A program made the position numbers and the translations under genes. A DNA stretch of 64,000 bases from CAIWHR01 sp963836265 (GTDB taxonomy: Bacteria; Pseudomonadota; Gammaproteobacteria; Burkholderiales; Casimicrobiaceae): NCBI GenBank assembly GCA_963836265.1, contig CAWIIO010000007.1, positions 156,746 to 220,745 on the forward strand. The letters are read 5' to 3'. Below the pieces are notes generated by a model that worked only from the letters and a program-made list of their open reading frames with translations, ran no database searches and had not been told where the DNA came from. Position 1 is the first letter of the stretch, and each line of letters begins with the position of its first letter. Positions 8,282 through 16,209 of the stretch are shown here, piece by piece.

Positions 8282-8791
8282 TCACTCACTGTGCAGCGCC
8301 TCCGCCGGTGATGCTGCGCGTCGACGCCGCCGCCACTCGAGCGCGAGCTCGTCGACGAATGCGACGAGAAGCACCCACGAACCGGCGGCCATCGCGAGCT
8401 GCGGAATCCATAAAGGCGTCGCGTCGCTCGCGGTGGAGACGTCGTTGAATTGCCACGAGTCGAAGGCAAGCCGCGCGCTGTAAAGAGCGAGGAGCGCTGC
8501 AAGCAGCGTCGCGATCGCGAGCGAGAGGAGCTCGAGCGCGCGCCGAGGCGCTGCGGCCAAGTGCGTGAGGATCAGCGTCACGCGGATGTGCTCGCCGCGC
8601 TTCAACGTGTGGGCGAGGGCGAGGAATCCGCAGCCGGCGGTGCAATACCCGGCGTAGGCGTCGGTGCCGGGGACGTGAAACCCCAACAGGCGGCCGGCGA
8701 TCCCCAGCCACACCATCGCCAGCGTGCCGATCAGTAACAACGCCGCCACATACGCGGCGGCGTCGAAAAGGGCGTCGAGCAGCCGGCGCAT
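8282..8791 (-). CDS. dctQ: TRAP transporter small permease (DctQ)
   Basis: Small membrane subunit that bridges the binding protein and the large permease. It has 169 residues and four predicted hydrophobic segments, as in the family. The start MRRLLDALFDAAAYVAALLL is chosen because its ATG overlaps the dctP stop codon by one base (TGATG), a sign of translational coupling; the longer open frame upstream is a shadow of dctP. The conserved HTLKRGEHIRVTL segment is present after the second helix. It belongs to the dctPQM operon. Confidence 0.9.
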   Translation of the reverse strand: MRRLLDALFDAAAYVAALLLIGTLAMVWLGIAGRLLGFHVPGTDAYAGYCTAGCGFLALAHTLKRGEHIRVTLILTHLAAAPRRALELLSLAIATLLAALLALYSARLAFDSWQFNDVSTASDATPLWIPQLAMAAGSWVLLVAFVDELALEWRRRRRAASPAEALHSE

Positions 8792-9765
8792 CACATCGCG
8801 CGGTAGGCGTCGATCACCTTGCGGCCGTCGCTTCCGGATTTGCGCAACCACTCGGCCAGCATGTAGTTGCCGACCTTGCGCAGGTCGGCGTTGAGCTCCT
8901 CGCCGGGAACGACGATGGTCATGCCCTTGGCCTTGAGCTGCGCGAGGTACCAGCCGTTCTTCTCCTCGGAGGCCTTCCAGCCCCGCGCTTCGGCGTCGGC
9001 GGCGGCCCTCTGCACCGCCGCCTGGGTCGCCTTGTCGAGCGCGTCGAACGCCTTGCGGTTGACGATCACCGCGTTCTTCGGCAGCCACGCCTGCGCGTCG
9101 TAGAACCGCTTGAGGTGCTCGTAGGTCTTCGAGTCGTAGCCCGTCGCGCCCGACGACATGTACGAATCGATGACGCCGGTGGCGAGCGCCTGCGACACTT
9201 CGGCCGCCTGCACGGTCATCGGCTGCGCGCCGACGAGCTCGGCGATTTTCGCCGTGGCGGGGCTGTACGCGCGCCACTTCAGCCCCTTCATGTCGGCGAT
9301 GCTGGTCAACGTCCGGTTGGTAAAGATGCCCTGCGGCGGCCACGGCACCGTGAACAGGAGCTTCATGCCCTGCTTCGCGAGCCGCTCGTCAAGCGGCTTT
9401 TTCGATGCCTTGTACAGCTTCCATGCCTCGGCATACGACGTCGCGAGGAACGGCACGCCGTCGACGCCGTAGAGCGGGTCCTCGTTTTCGAAGTTGACGA
9501 GAAGGATCTCGCCCAGCTGCGCCTGCCCTCCCTGGACTGCGCGCTTGATCTCCGGCGCCTTGAACAGCGATGCGTTCGGATGCACGGTGATCCTGAGCTT
9601 GCCGCCCGTGGCTTGTTCGACGTCTTTTGCGAATTGCTGGATGTTCTCGGTGTGGAAGTTGGCCGCCGGATAGGCCGTCGGCATGTCCCATTGGGTCTGC
9701 GCGGCAGCGGGGAGCGCGAGCGCGGCGAAGGCGATCGACACGGCGATCGGTAAGAGGCGGGGCAT
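8791..9765 (-). CDS. dctP: TRAP transporter solute-binding protein (DctP family)
   Basis: Periplasmic receptor of the TRAP system. It has 324 residues with a signal peptide (MPRLLPIAVSIAFAALALPAAAQ, cleavage near AAAQ). The mature part shows the DctP pattern: FHTENIQQFAKDVEQATGG near the start, then FLATSYAEAW, GMKLLFTVPWPPQG and MKGLKWRAYSPATAKI. An Arg in the last segment (KWRAY) is at the position that usually contacts a carboxylate of the ligand, so an organic acid is the likely substrate, but I cannot name it. First gene of the operon; the gap upstream (9766-10094) should hold its promoter. Confidence 0.92.
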   Translation of the reverse strand: MPRLLPIAVSIAFAALALPAAAQTQWDMPTAYPAANFHTENIQQFAKDVEQATGGKLRITVHPNASLFKAPEIKRAVQGGQAQLGEILLVNFENEDPLYGVDGVPFLATSYAEAWKLYKASKKPLDERLAKQGMKLLFTVPWPPQGIFTNRTLTSIADMKGLKWRAYSPATAKIAELVGAQPMTVQAAEVSQALATGVIDSYMSSGATGYDSKTYEHLKRFYDAQAWLPKNAVIVNRKAFDALDKATQAAVQRAAADAEARGWKASEEKNGWYLAQLKAKGMTIVVPGEELNADLRKVGNYMLAEWLRKSGSDGRKVIDAYRAM

Positions 9766-10094
9766 CGGGATCTCCGAAGGGACTTAGGGAGCAATCGCGG
9801 CCGCGACGGGCGGCAAATCGCGGCGTGCGCCGACTGTTCGCGTTTTACCACAAATCGCGCATGGCGTGGCGCGCGCCGACGCCGTCGCAGACCCCGCCGC
9901 ACCGCGCAAACGCGGTGTCGAGGACGCGAACGCCGACCTTCGTGAATCGGAACTCGAAGCCGAAGCTCGGGGGCGCGGTGTCGCATCGCCCGCAAGGCGC
10001 CGACGCGCGGCATCGTCACCGGATGCGCCTATGATAGCGGTGCAAGACCATCGGGGCGCGTTTCTACTCTCTTACTCTGTTACCGGGCACCCGA
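9766..10094. other. Intergenic region between dctP and the oxoprolinase gene
   Basis: These 329 bases separate two divergent genes. A plus-strand TATGAT at 10030-10035 is a possible -10 element for the oxoprolinase gene, without a clear -35. The rest is GC-rich with no open frame or repeat that I can support. Confidence 0.4.
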
Positions 10095-13000
10095 ATGTGG
10101 CAATTCTGGATCGACCGCGGCGGTACCTTCACCGACATCGTCGCGCGCCGCCCCGATGGGACGCTCGTCACGCTCAAGCTCCTGTCGGAGCACCCGGGGC
10201 GCTATCGCGATGCCGCAGTCCATGGCATTCGCGAGTTGCTCGGACTCTCCGCCGATGCCCCGCTCCCGGCGGAGACGATCGACGCGGTGAAGATGGGCAC
10301 GACGGTCGCGACCAACGCGCTGCTCGAGCGCACGGGCGAGCGAACGGCGCTCGTGATCACCCGCGGCTTCGCCGACGCGCTCCGGATCGGCTATCAGAAC
10401 CGCCCGAAGCTCTTCGTGCGCCGGATCGCGCTGCCGACGCTTCTCTACGAGCGCGTGATCGAAGTCGACGAACGGATCGGCGCCCATGGCGAAGTCGTGC
10501 GGCCGCTCGATCTTGCGCAGGCGCGAGGCGGTCTTGAAGCGGCGCGTGCCGCGGGCGTCGAGGCGGTTGCGATCGTGCTCGTGCACGGTTACCGCTTCCC
10601 GCAGCACGAGCGTGCGCTCGGCGCGCTCGCGCGCGAGCTGGGCTTCTCGCAGGTGTCGATCAGCCACGAAGTGAGCCCGCTGATGAAGCTCGTCTCGCGC
10701 GGCGATACGACCGTCGTCGACGCGTACCTGTCGCCGATCCTGCGGCGCTATGTCGGCCACGTCGAGCGCGAGCTCGGCGGCGGCAGGTCAGCAGCCGCGG
10801 CGGGGATCGCAACCAATGCCGGGCTGCGAGGAGGAGACGAAGCCGCGAATGCATCTGCGCGGGCTCCGCCCAGGCTGCAGTTCATGCAATCGAATGGCGG
10901 CCTGACCGACGCGCACCGCTTCCGGGGCAAGGACGCGATCCTGTCGGGGCCCGCCGGTGGTGTGGTCGGCTGCGTGGAAGTCGCGCGGCGCGCGGGCTTC
11001 GGCAAGATCATCGGCTTCGACATGGGTGGGACGTCGACCGACGTCACGCATTACGCCGGCGAGTACGAGCGGGCGTACGTCACCGAGGTCGCCGGGGTGC
11101 GACTGCGGGCGCCGATGATGCGCATCCACACCGTTGCTGCGGGCGGCGGGTCGATCTGCATGTTCGACGGCTCGCGATTTCGCGTGGGTCCCGAATCGGC
11201 AGGCGCGAATCCGGGCCCGGCGTCGTACCGGCGCGGCGGACCGCTCACGGTGACCGATTGCAACGTGATGGTCGGCAAGCTCGACCCGGAGCTCTTTCCG
11301 AAGGTATTCGGCAGCAGTGGCGACCAGGCGCTCGACGCGGGAATCGTGCGCGCGAAGTTCGTGGCGCTCGCGGCGGAGGTCGGAGCGCGGACCGGGCGCC
11401 AACGCTCGCCGGAGGCGCTCGCCGACGGGTTTCTCAAGATCGCCGTCGCGAACATGGCGAATGCGATCAAGCACATCTCGGTCGAGCGCGGCTACGACGT
11501 CACCGAATACACGCTCACCTGCTTCGGCGGCGCCGGCGGCCAGCACGCGTGCCAGGTCGCCGACGCGCTGGGGATGACGCGGGTGCTGCTGCACCCGTTC
11601 GCCGGCGTGCTGTCGGCGTACGGGATGGGGCTCGCCGACGTGCGCGCGCTGCGGCAGCAGGCGATCGAGGCCCGGCTGTCCGAAGCGACGCTCGCCGAAG
11701 CGCTGGCGGTTGCAGCGGCGCTGGAGGCCGAGGCGAGGGACGACGTCGCGGCGCAGGGCATCGCGCGCGAGCGCATCGCGGTGACGCGGACGCTGCATCT
11801 CAAGTACGAAGGCACGGACAGCACGCTCGAGACCGCGATCGGCGAGATCCCGGCGATCGTTGCCGAATTCGAGCGCAGGTACCGGCCGCAGTACGGATTC
11901 CTGATGCCGGACAAGGCGCTCGTCGTCGAGGCGATCGCAGTCGAGGCGGTCGGCAAGGGCCATGCCGAAAACGATGCGCCGCTCACGTCGCCGCCGCGCA
12001 CGGGTCCGCCGGCACCGCTGCGGACGAACCGGATCTACGCCGACGGCGCGCTTCGCGATGCGGCCGTCTACGACCGTGATGCGCTGCGGCCGGGCGATGC
12101 CATTCGCGGGCCGGCGGTGATCCGCGAGGACAACGCGACGACGGTCGTTGATCCCGGATGGCGCGCGACGTTCACCGCGCGCGGCGACCTCGTGCTCGAT
12201 CGCGTCGAAGCCCCGCGCCGCCCGCACGCGATTGGAACGACCGCCGACCCCGTGCTGCTCGAAGTCTTCAACAACCTGTTCATGGCGATCGCCGAGCAGA
12301 TGGGCGTCACGCTCGCGAACACCGCGTACTCGGTCAACATCAAGGAGCGACTCGATTTTTCGTGTGCGCTGTTCGACGCCGACGGCAATCTGATCGCCAA
12401 TGCACCGCATATGCCGGTGCATCTGGGCTCGATGGGCGAATCGGTCCGCACCATCATCGATCGGCGAGCGGGGACGATGCGGGACGGCGACGTGTTCGTC
12501 CTCAACGCCCCGTACAACGGCGGCACGCATCTGCCCGACGTGACGGTGATCGCGCCGGTGTTTCTGCGTAGCTCGTCGTTCCCGCGAACGCGGGAACCCA
12601 GCGACTCTCACGCAACGACACCGGATCCCCACCTTCGCGGAGATGACGATAGCGAGAGCGGGCCCGAGTTCTACGTGGCGGCGAGAGGCCACCATGCCGA
12701 CATCGGCGGGATCACGCCCGGCTCGATGCCGTCCGATTCGACCCGCGTCGACGAGGAAGGCGTGCTGCTCGATAACGTCCAGCTCGTCGCCGAAGGCCGC
12801 TTCCTGGAGTCCGAGATGCGCGCGATCCTGGGTGGAGGCAGGTACCCGTCGCGAAACGTGGATCAGAACCTCGCCGACCTCCGCGCGCAGGTCGCCGCCT
12901 GCGCCAAGGGCGCCCTCGAGCTCTCGAAAATGGTCGCGCATTTCGGTCTGCCGGTCGTCCGCGCCTACATGCGGCACGTCCAGGACAACGCCGAGGAGGC

Positions 13001-13853
13001 GGTGCGCCGCGTGCTCGACGTGCTCACCGACGGACATTTCGAGTACAGGATGGACAACGGCGCCGCGATCGCCGTGACCATCGCCATCGACAAGGAGCAG
13101 CGATCGGCCACGATCGACTTCGCCGGGACGAGCGCAGTGCAGCCGACCAACTTCAACGCGCCGTCGGCCGTCTGCAAGGCCGCCGTGCTCTACGTGTTCC
13201 GCACGCTCGTCGACGACGAGATTCCGATGAATGCCGGGTGTCTCAAGCCGCTGAAGATCGTCATCCCCGAAGGGTCGATGCTCGCGCCGCGCTATCCCGC
13301 CGCAGTGGTGGCCGGCAATGTCGAGACGTCGCAGGCGGTGACCGACGCGCTGTACGGCGCGCTCGGCGTGCTCGCGGCGTCGCAGGGGACGATGAACAAC
13401 TTCACGTTCGGCAATGACGAATATCAATACTACGAAACGATCGCCGGCGGCGCCGGCGCCGGTCCCGACTTCGACGGGGCAAGTGCCGTCCAGACGCACA
13501 TGACCAACTCGCGGCTCACTGACCCGGAGGTGCTCGAATGGCGTTTCCCGGTGCGCCTCGAGTCCTTTTCGATCCGCCGGGGGAGCGGCGGCGCGGGGCG
13601 CCATCGCGGCGGCGACGGCGCGGTGCGGCGGATGCGGTTCCTTGCGCCGATGACGGCGGCGATGCTCGCGAACCACCGGCGTGTCCCGCCGTTCGGCGTC
13701 GCGGGGGGCGGCGCCGGGGCGGTGGGGCGCAACTGGGTCGAGCGCGTCGATGGACGGCGCGAGGATTTCGGCGCGACGTGCACGGTCTCGATGGACGCAG
13801 GCGACGCGTTCGTGATCGAGACGCCGGGCGGCGGAGGTTTCGGCTCGCCCTGA
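10095..13853 (+). CDS. 5-oxoprolinase-like HyuA-HyuB fusion
   Basis: ATP-dependent hydrolase of the hydantoinase/oxoprolinase family, probably opening 5-oxoproline to glutamate. The 1252-residue chain joins the HyuA part (residues 1 to about 690: FWIDRGGTFTDIVA start, MGTTVATNALLER, FDMGGTSTDV, GGGSICMFDG) to the HyuB part (about 710 to the end: NAPHMPVHLGSMG, RGHHADIGGITPGSMP, and the C-terminal ETPGGGGFGSP). This is the fused order of eukaryotic-type 5-oxoprolinases of about 1290 residues. Residues 827 to 851 (SSFPRTREPSDSH onward) are not family sequence; they translate a palindromic repeat inserted in frame before the RGHHADIGG motif. Whether the enzyme tolerates this is unknown. A glutathione peroxidase follows, which fits a glutathione-related role. 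Confidence 0.9.
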   Translation: MWQFWIDRGGTFTDIVARRPDGTLVTLKLLSEHPGRYRDAAVHGIRELLGLSADAPLPAETIDAVKMGTTVATNALLERTGERTALVITRGFADALRIGYQNRPKLFVRRIALPTLLYERVIEVDERIGAHGEVVRPLDLAQARGGLEAARAAGVEAVAIVLVHGYRFPQHERALGALARELGFSQVSISHEVSPLMKLVSRGDTTVVDAYLSPILRRYVGHVERELGGGRSAAAAGIATNAGLRGGDEAANASARAPPRLQFMQSNGGLTDAHRFRGKDAILSGPAGGVVGCVEVARRAGFGKIIGFDMGGTSTDVTHYAGEYERAYVTEVAGVRLRAPMMRIHTVAAGGGSICMFDGSRFRVGPESAGANPGPASYRRGGPLTVTDCNVMVGKLDPELFPKVFGSSGDQALDAGIVRAKFVALAAEVGARTGRQRSPEALADGFLKIAVANMANAIKHISVERGYDVTEYTLTCFGGAGGQHACQVADALGMTRVLLHPFAGVLSAYGMGLADVRALRQQAIEARLSEATLAEALAVAAALEAEARDDVAAQGIARERIAVTRTLHLKYEGTDSTLETAIGEIPAIVAEFERRYRPQYGFLMPDKALVVEAIAVEAVGKGHAENDAPLTSPPRTGPPAPLRTNRIYADGALRDAAVYDRDALRPGDAIRGPAVIREDNATTVVDPGWRATFTARGDLVLDRVEAPRRPHAIGTTADPVLLEVFNNLFMAIAEQMGVTLANTAYSVNIKERLDFSCALFDADGNLIANAPHMPVHLGSMGESVRTIIDRRAGTMRDGDVFVLNAPYNGGTHLPDVTVIAPVFLRSSSFPRTREPSDSHATTPDPHLRGDDDSESGPEFYVAARGHHADIGGITPGSMPSDSTRVDEEGVLLDNVQLVAEGRFLESEMRAILGGGRYPSRNVDQNLADLRAQVAACAKGALELSKMVAHFGLPVVRAYMRHVQDNAEEAVRRVLDVLTDGHFEYRMDNGAAIAVTIAIDKEQRSATIDFAGTSAVQPTNFNAPSAVCKAAVLYVFRTLVDDEIPMNAGCLKPLKIVIPEGSMLAPRYPAAVVAGNVETSQAVTDALYGALGVLAASQGTMNNFTFGNDEYQYYETIAGGAGAGPDFDGASAVQTHMTNSRLTDPEVLEWRFPVRLESFSIRRGSGGAGRHRGGDGAVRRMRFLAPMTAAMLANHRRVPPFGVAGGGAGAVGRNWVERVDGRREDFGATCTVSMDAGDAFVIETPGGGGFGSP
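12574..12648. repeat. Palindromic repeat inserted in frame within the oxoprolinase gene
   Basis: The copy begins CGTCGTTCCCGCGAACGCGG, with a perfect 8-bp stem (12579-12586 with 12589-12596), continues with ACCCAGCGACTC, and ends with a weaker second arm CACCTTCGCGGAGATGACGA. Intergenic copies of the same family are at 25075 and 34281. Here it is translated as about 25 extra residues without a stop or frameshift. Confidence 0.85.
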
Positions 13854-13933
13854 GGCCCCGACGCCGTCACGCCCCGTCGCGCGCGGACCGCCGCGGGGGC
13901 ATAATCGCCGTCATTGCTTCGGAGGAAAGGGTC

Positions 13934-14413
13934 ATGGCCGGCATCTACGATTTCAGCGTCGACGACATCCACGGCAACAAGGTGAAGCTCGACGTCTACA
14001 AGGGCAAGGTGCTGCTGATCGTCAACACCGCGAGCAAGTGCGGATTCACGCCGCAATACAAGGGCCTCGAGGCGCTCTACGAGAAACTTCGCCCCAAGGG
14101 CCTCGAGATCCTCGGGTTCCCGTGCAACCAGTTCGGCGCGCAGGAACCGGGGAGCGAAGAGGAGATCGAGTCGTTCTGCGAGTTGAATTACGGGGTGACG
14201 TTCCCCCTGTTCGCCAAGATCGACGTCAACGGCGAAGGCGTGGCACCGCTGTACCGGCACCTCAAGAAAGCGAAGCCGGGGCTGCTGGGTTCGGAGGCGA
14301 TCAAATGGAACTTCACCAAGTTCCTGGTCGATCGCAACGGCAAGGTCGTGGAGCGCTATGCGCCGAAGACCGAGCCGGAGAGCATCGCCGGCGACATCGA
14401 GAAGCTTCTGTGA
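13934..14413 (+). CDS. Glutathione peroxidase (Cys type)
   Basis: Thiol peroxidase that reduces hydroperoxides using thioredoxin or glutathione. It has 159 residues. The active-site tetrad is recognisable: C36 in NTASKCGFTPQY (Cys, not Sec), Q70 in FPCNQFGAQEP, W in IKWNFTKF, and the following N. The start MAGIYDFSV follows a strong Shine-Dalgarno (GGAGGAAAGG, 13921-13930); the longer open frame upstream shadows the oxoprolinase gene. The TGA stop overlaps the GTG start of the next gene, so the binding-protein genes are probably cotranscribed with it. The gene is often called gpx, btuE or bsaA. Confidence 0.93.
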   Translation: MAGIYDFSVDDIHGNKVKLDVYKGKVLLIVNTASKCGFTPQYKGLEALYEKLRPKGLEILGFPCNQFGAQEPGSEEEIESFCELNYGVTFPLFAKIDVNGEGVAPLYRHLKKAKPGLLGSEAIKWNFTKFLVDRNGKVVERYAPKTEPESIAGDIEKLL

Positions 14414-16209
14414 CGCCGTTGCGGGTGTGCGGAGGCGCGTTCGCGCTGGCGCTCTGCGTCGCCGCGGCGACCGCCGGCGCCGCCGACATGAACAAGACGC
14501 TGCGGGTCGCTTTCCCGATCGCGGAGACGGGATTCGATCCCGCGCCGGTGGGCGACATCTACTCGCAATACGTCAATCGCGCGATCTTCGATCCGCTCTA
14601 CAGGTACGACTATCTTGCCCGCCCGTACCGGATCGTCCCCAATACGGCCGCGGCGATGCCGGAGATCTCGGCGGACGGCAAGACGTGGACGTTCCGGATC
14701 CGGCCGGGCATCTACTTCGCCGACGATCCGGCGTTCAAGGGCAGGAAACGCGAGCTCACCGCGGCGGACTACGTGTACTCGTGGAAACGGGTCATCGATC
14801 CGAAAATGCGCTCGAACAACGTGCAGGTCTTCGACGGCAAGATCGTCGGCGCGGACGCGGTGGTCGCCGCGGCGAAGGCGAGCGGCAAGTTCGACTACGA
14901 CGCGCCGATCGAGGGTCTGCGGGCGATCGACCGCTACACGATACGGCTCGAGCTCAACTTCCCGTCCTACGAGCTGATGGCGGATCTCACGACCTCGCCC
15001 ACGGCGGCGCTCGCGCGCGAGGTGGTCGAGGCGTACGGCGACGAGAACGGCTGGACGATGGCCAACCCGGTCGGGACGGGGCCGTATCGGTTGAAGGAAT
15101 GGCGGCGCGGACAGAAGATCGTCCTCGAAGCCAATCCCGGCTTTCGCGACGAGACGTTTCCCGAAAGCTCGGCTGCGGACGATCGCGCCCTGGTGGCGAA
15201 GATGCGCGGCAAGAAGCTGCCGATCATCGGCCGCGTCGAGATCAGCATCATCGAGGAATCGAATCCGCGTCTGCTCGCGTTTCAGAAGGGCGAGCTCGAC
15301 TACGTGACGGTGCCCTCGGACCTGGTCACCAAGGTGCTCGGGCCCGACAACGCGCTCAAGCCGGAGCTCGCCCGGCAGGGAATCGTGCTGGCCCGAGGCG
15401 TGCAGCCCGCGATCACCTACACCTATTTCAACATGCAGGATCCGGTCGTCGGCGGCTATGCCAAGGAAAAGATCGCGCTGCGGCGCGCGATCGGGATGGC
15501 GTACAACGTCGACGAGGAGATCCGGATCCTGCGCCAGGGCCAGGGCGAGCCCGCCACGCAGCCGATTCCTCCGAATGTCGCGGGCTACGATCCGAACATC
15601 AAAAACGGTGCCCGGTACGACGTCGCCGGCGCGAAGGCGCTGCTCGACAAGTTCGGCTACGTCGATCGCGACGGCGATGGCTGGCGCGACCTGCCGGACG
15701 GCAAGCCGCTGAAGCTCATGATCGGCTCCGATCCGTCCGCGCTTTCGCGGCAGTACGACGAGCTGTGGCAGCGCAGTCTCAACAGCGTCGGAATCCGGGT
15801 CGAGTTCGTGAAGCAGAAATGGCCCGATTTGCTGAAGATGGGTCGCTACGGCCAGCTCCAGATGTGGGCCCTGGGGAACATCAACACCACGCCCGAGGGT
15901 TTCGCCTTCATGTCGCTGCTCTACGGTCCGCATGCCGGCTTCTCGAATCTTTCGCGCTTCGACCTGCCCGAGTTCAATCGGCTCTACGAGAAGGCGCGGA
16001 GGCTCCCTGACGGCGCCGAACGCACCAAGCTGTTCGGGCAGATGTCGCAGCTCGTCAACGCCTACGCGCCGTGGAAGCTCCACGCGTACCGCTACGAGAA
16101 CATTCTCGTCCAGCCCTGGGTGCTGGGCTACAAGCACACGGTCTTCGACTGGCATCCGTGGAAGTACTACGACATCGACGTGGAGCGCCGTCGCGCGCAA
16201 GCTCGATGA
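14410..16209 (+). CDS. ABC transporter peptide-type solute-binding protein (first copy)
   Basis: Extracytoplasmic binding protein of the family 5 (oligopeptide/nickel) type, 599 residues. The GTG start at 14410 overlaps the upstream stop (GTGA) and is followed by a signal peptide (LRVCGGAFALALCVAAATAGA). Family features include GFDPAPVGDIYSQYVNRAIFD, the YVYSWKRVIDP segment, NPVGTGPYRLKEW and FNMQDPVVGGYAKEKIALRR. No permease or ATPase gene is adjacent; the next gene encodes a close paralog. The C-terminus FDWHPWKYYDIDVERR is shared with that paralog. The ligand is unknown; peptides, or a glutathione-like compound given the neighbours, are guesses. Confidence 0.87.
   Translation: MTPLRVCGGAFALALCVAAATAGAADMNKTLRVAFPIAETGFDPAPVGDIYSQYVNRAIFDPLYRYDYLARPYRIVPNTAAAMPEISADGKTWTFRIRPGIYFADDPAFKGRKRELTAADYVYSWKRVIDPKMRSNNVQVFDGKIVGADAVVAAAKASGKFDYDAPIEGLRAIDRYTIRLELNFPSYELMADLTTSPTAALAREVVEAYGDENGWTMANPVGTGPYRLKEWRRGQKIVLEANPGFRDETFPESSAADDRALVAKMRGKKLPIIGRVEISIIEESNPRLLAFQKGELDYVTVPSDLVTKVLGPDNALKPELARQGIVLARGVQPAITYTYFNMQDPVVGGYAKEKIALRRAIGMAYNVDEEIRILRQGQGEPATQPIPPNVAGYDPNIKNGARYDVAGAKALLDKFGYVDRDGDGWRDLPDGKPLKLMIGSDPSALSRQYDELWQRSLNSVGIRVEFVKQKWPDLLKMGRYGQLQMWALGNINTTPEGFAFMSLLYGPHAGFSNLSRFDLPEFNRLYEKARRLPDGAERTKLFGQMSQLVNAYAPWKLHAYRYENILVQPWVLGYKHTVFDWHPWKYYDIDVERRRAQAR

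Noticed and set aside
10788..13676. Minus-strand frame of 962 codons opposite the oxoprolinase gene
   Set aside because: A shadow of the oxoprolinase coding sequence; composition is arginine- and histidine-rich with no domain pattern.
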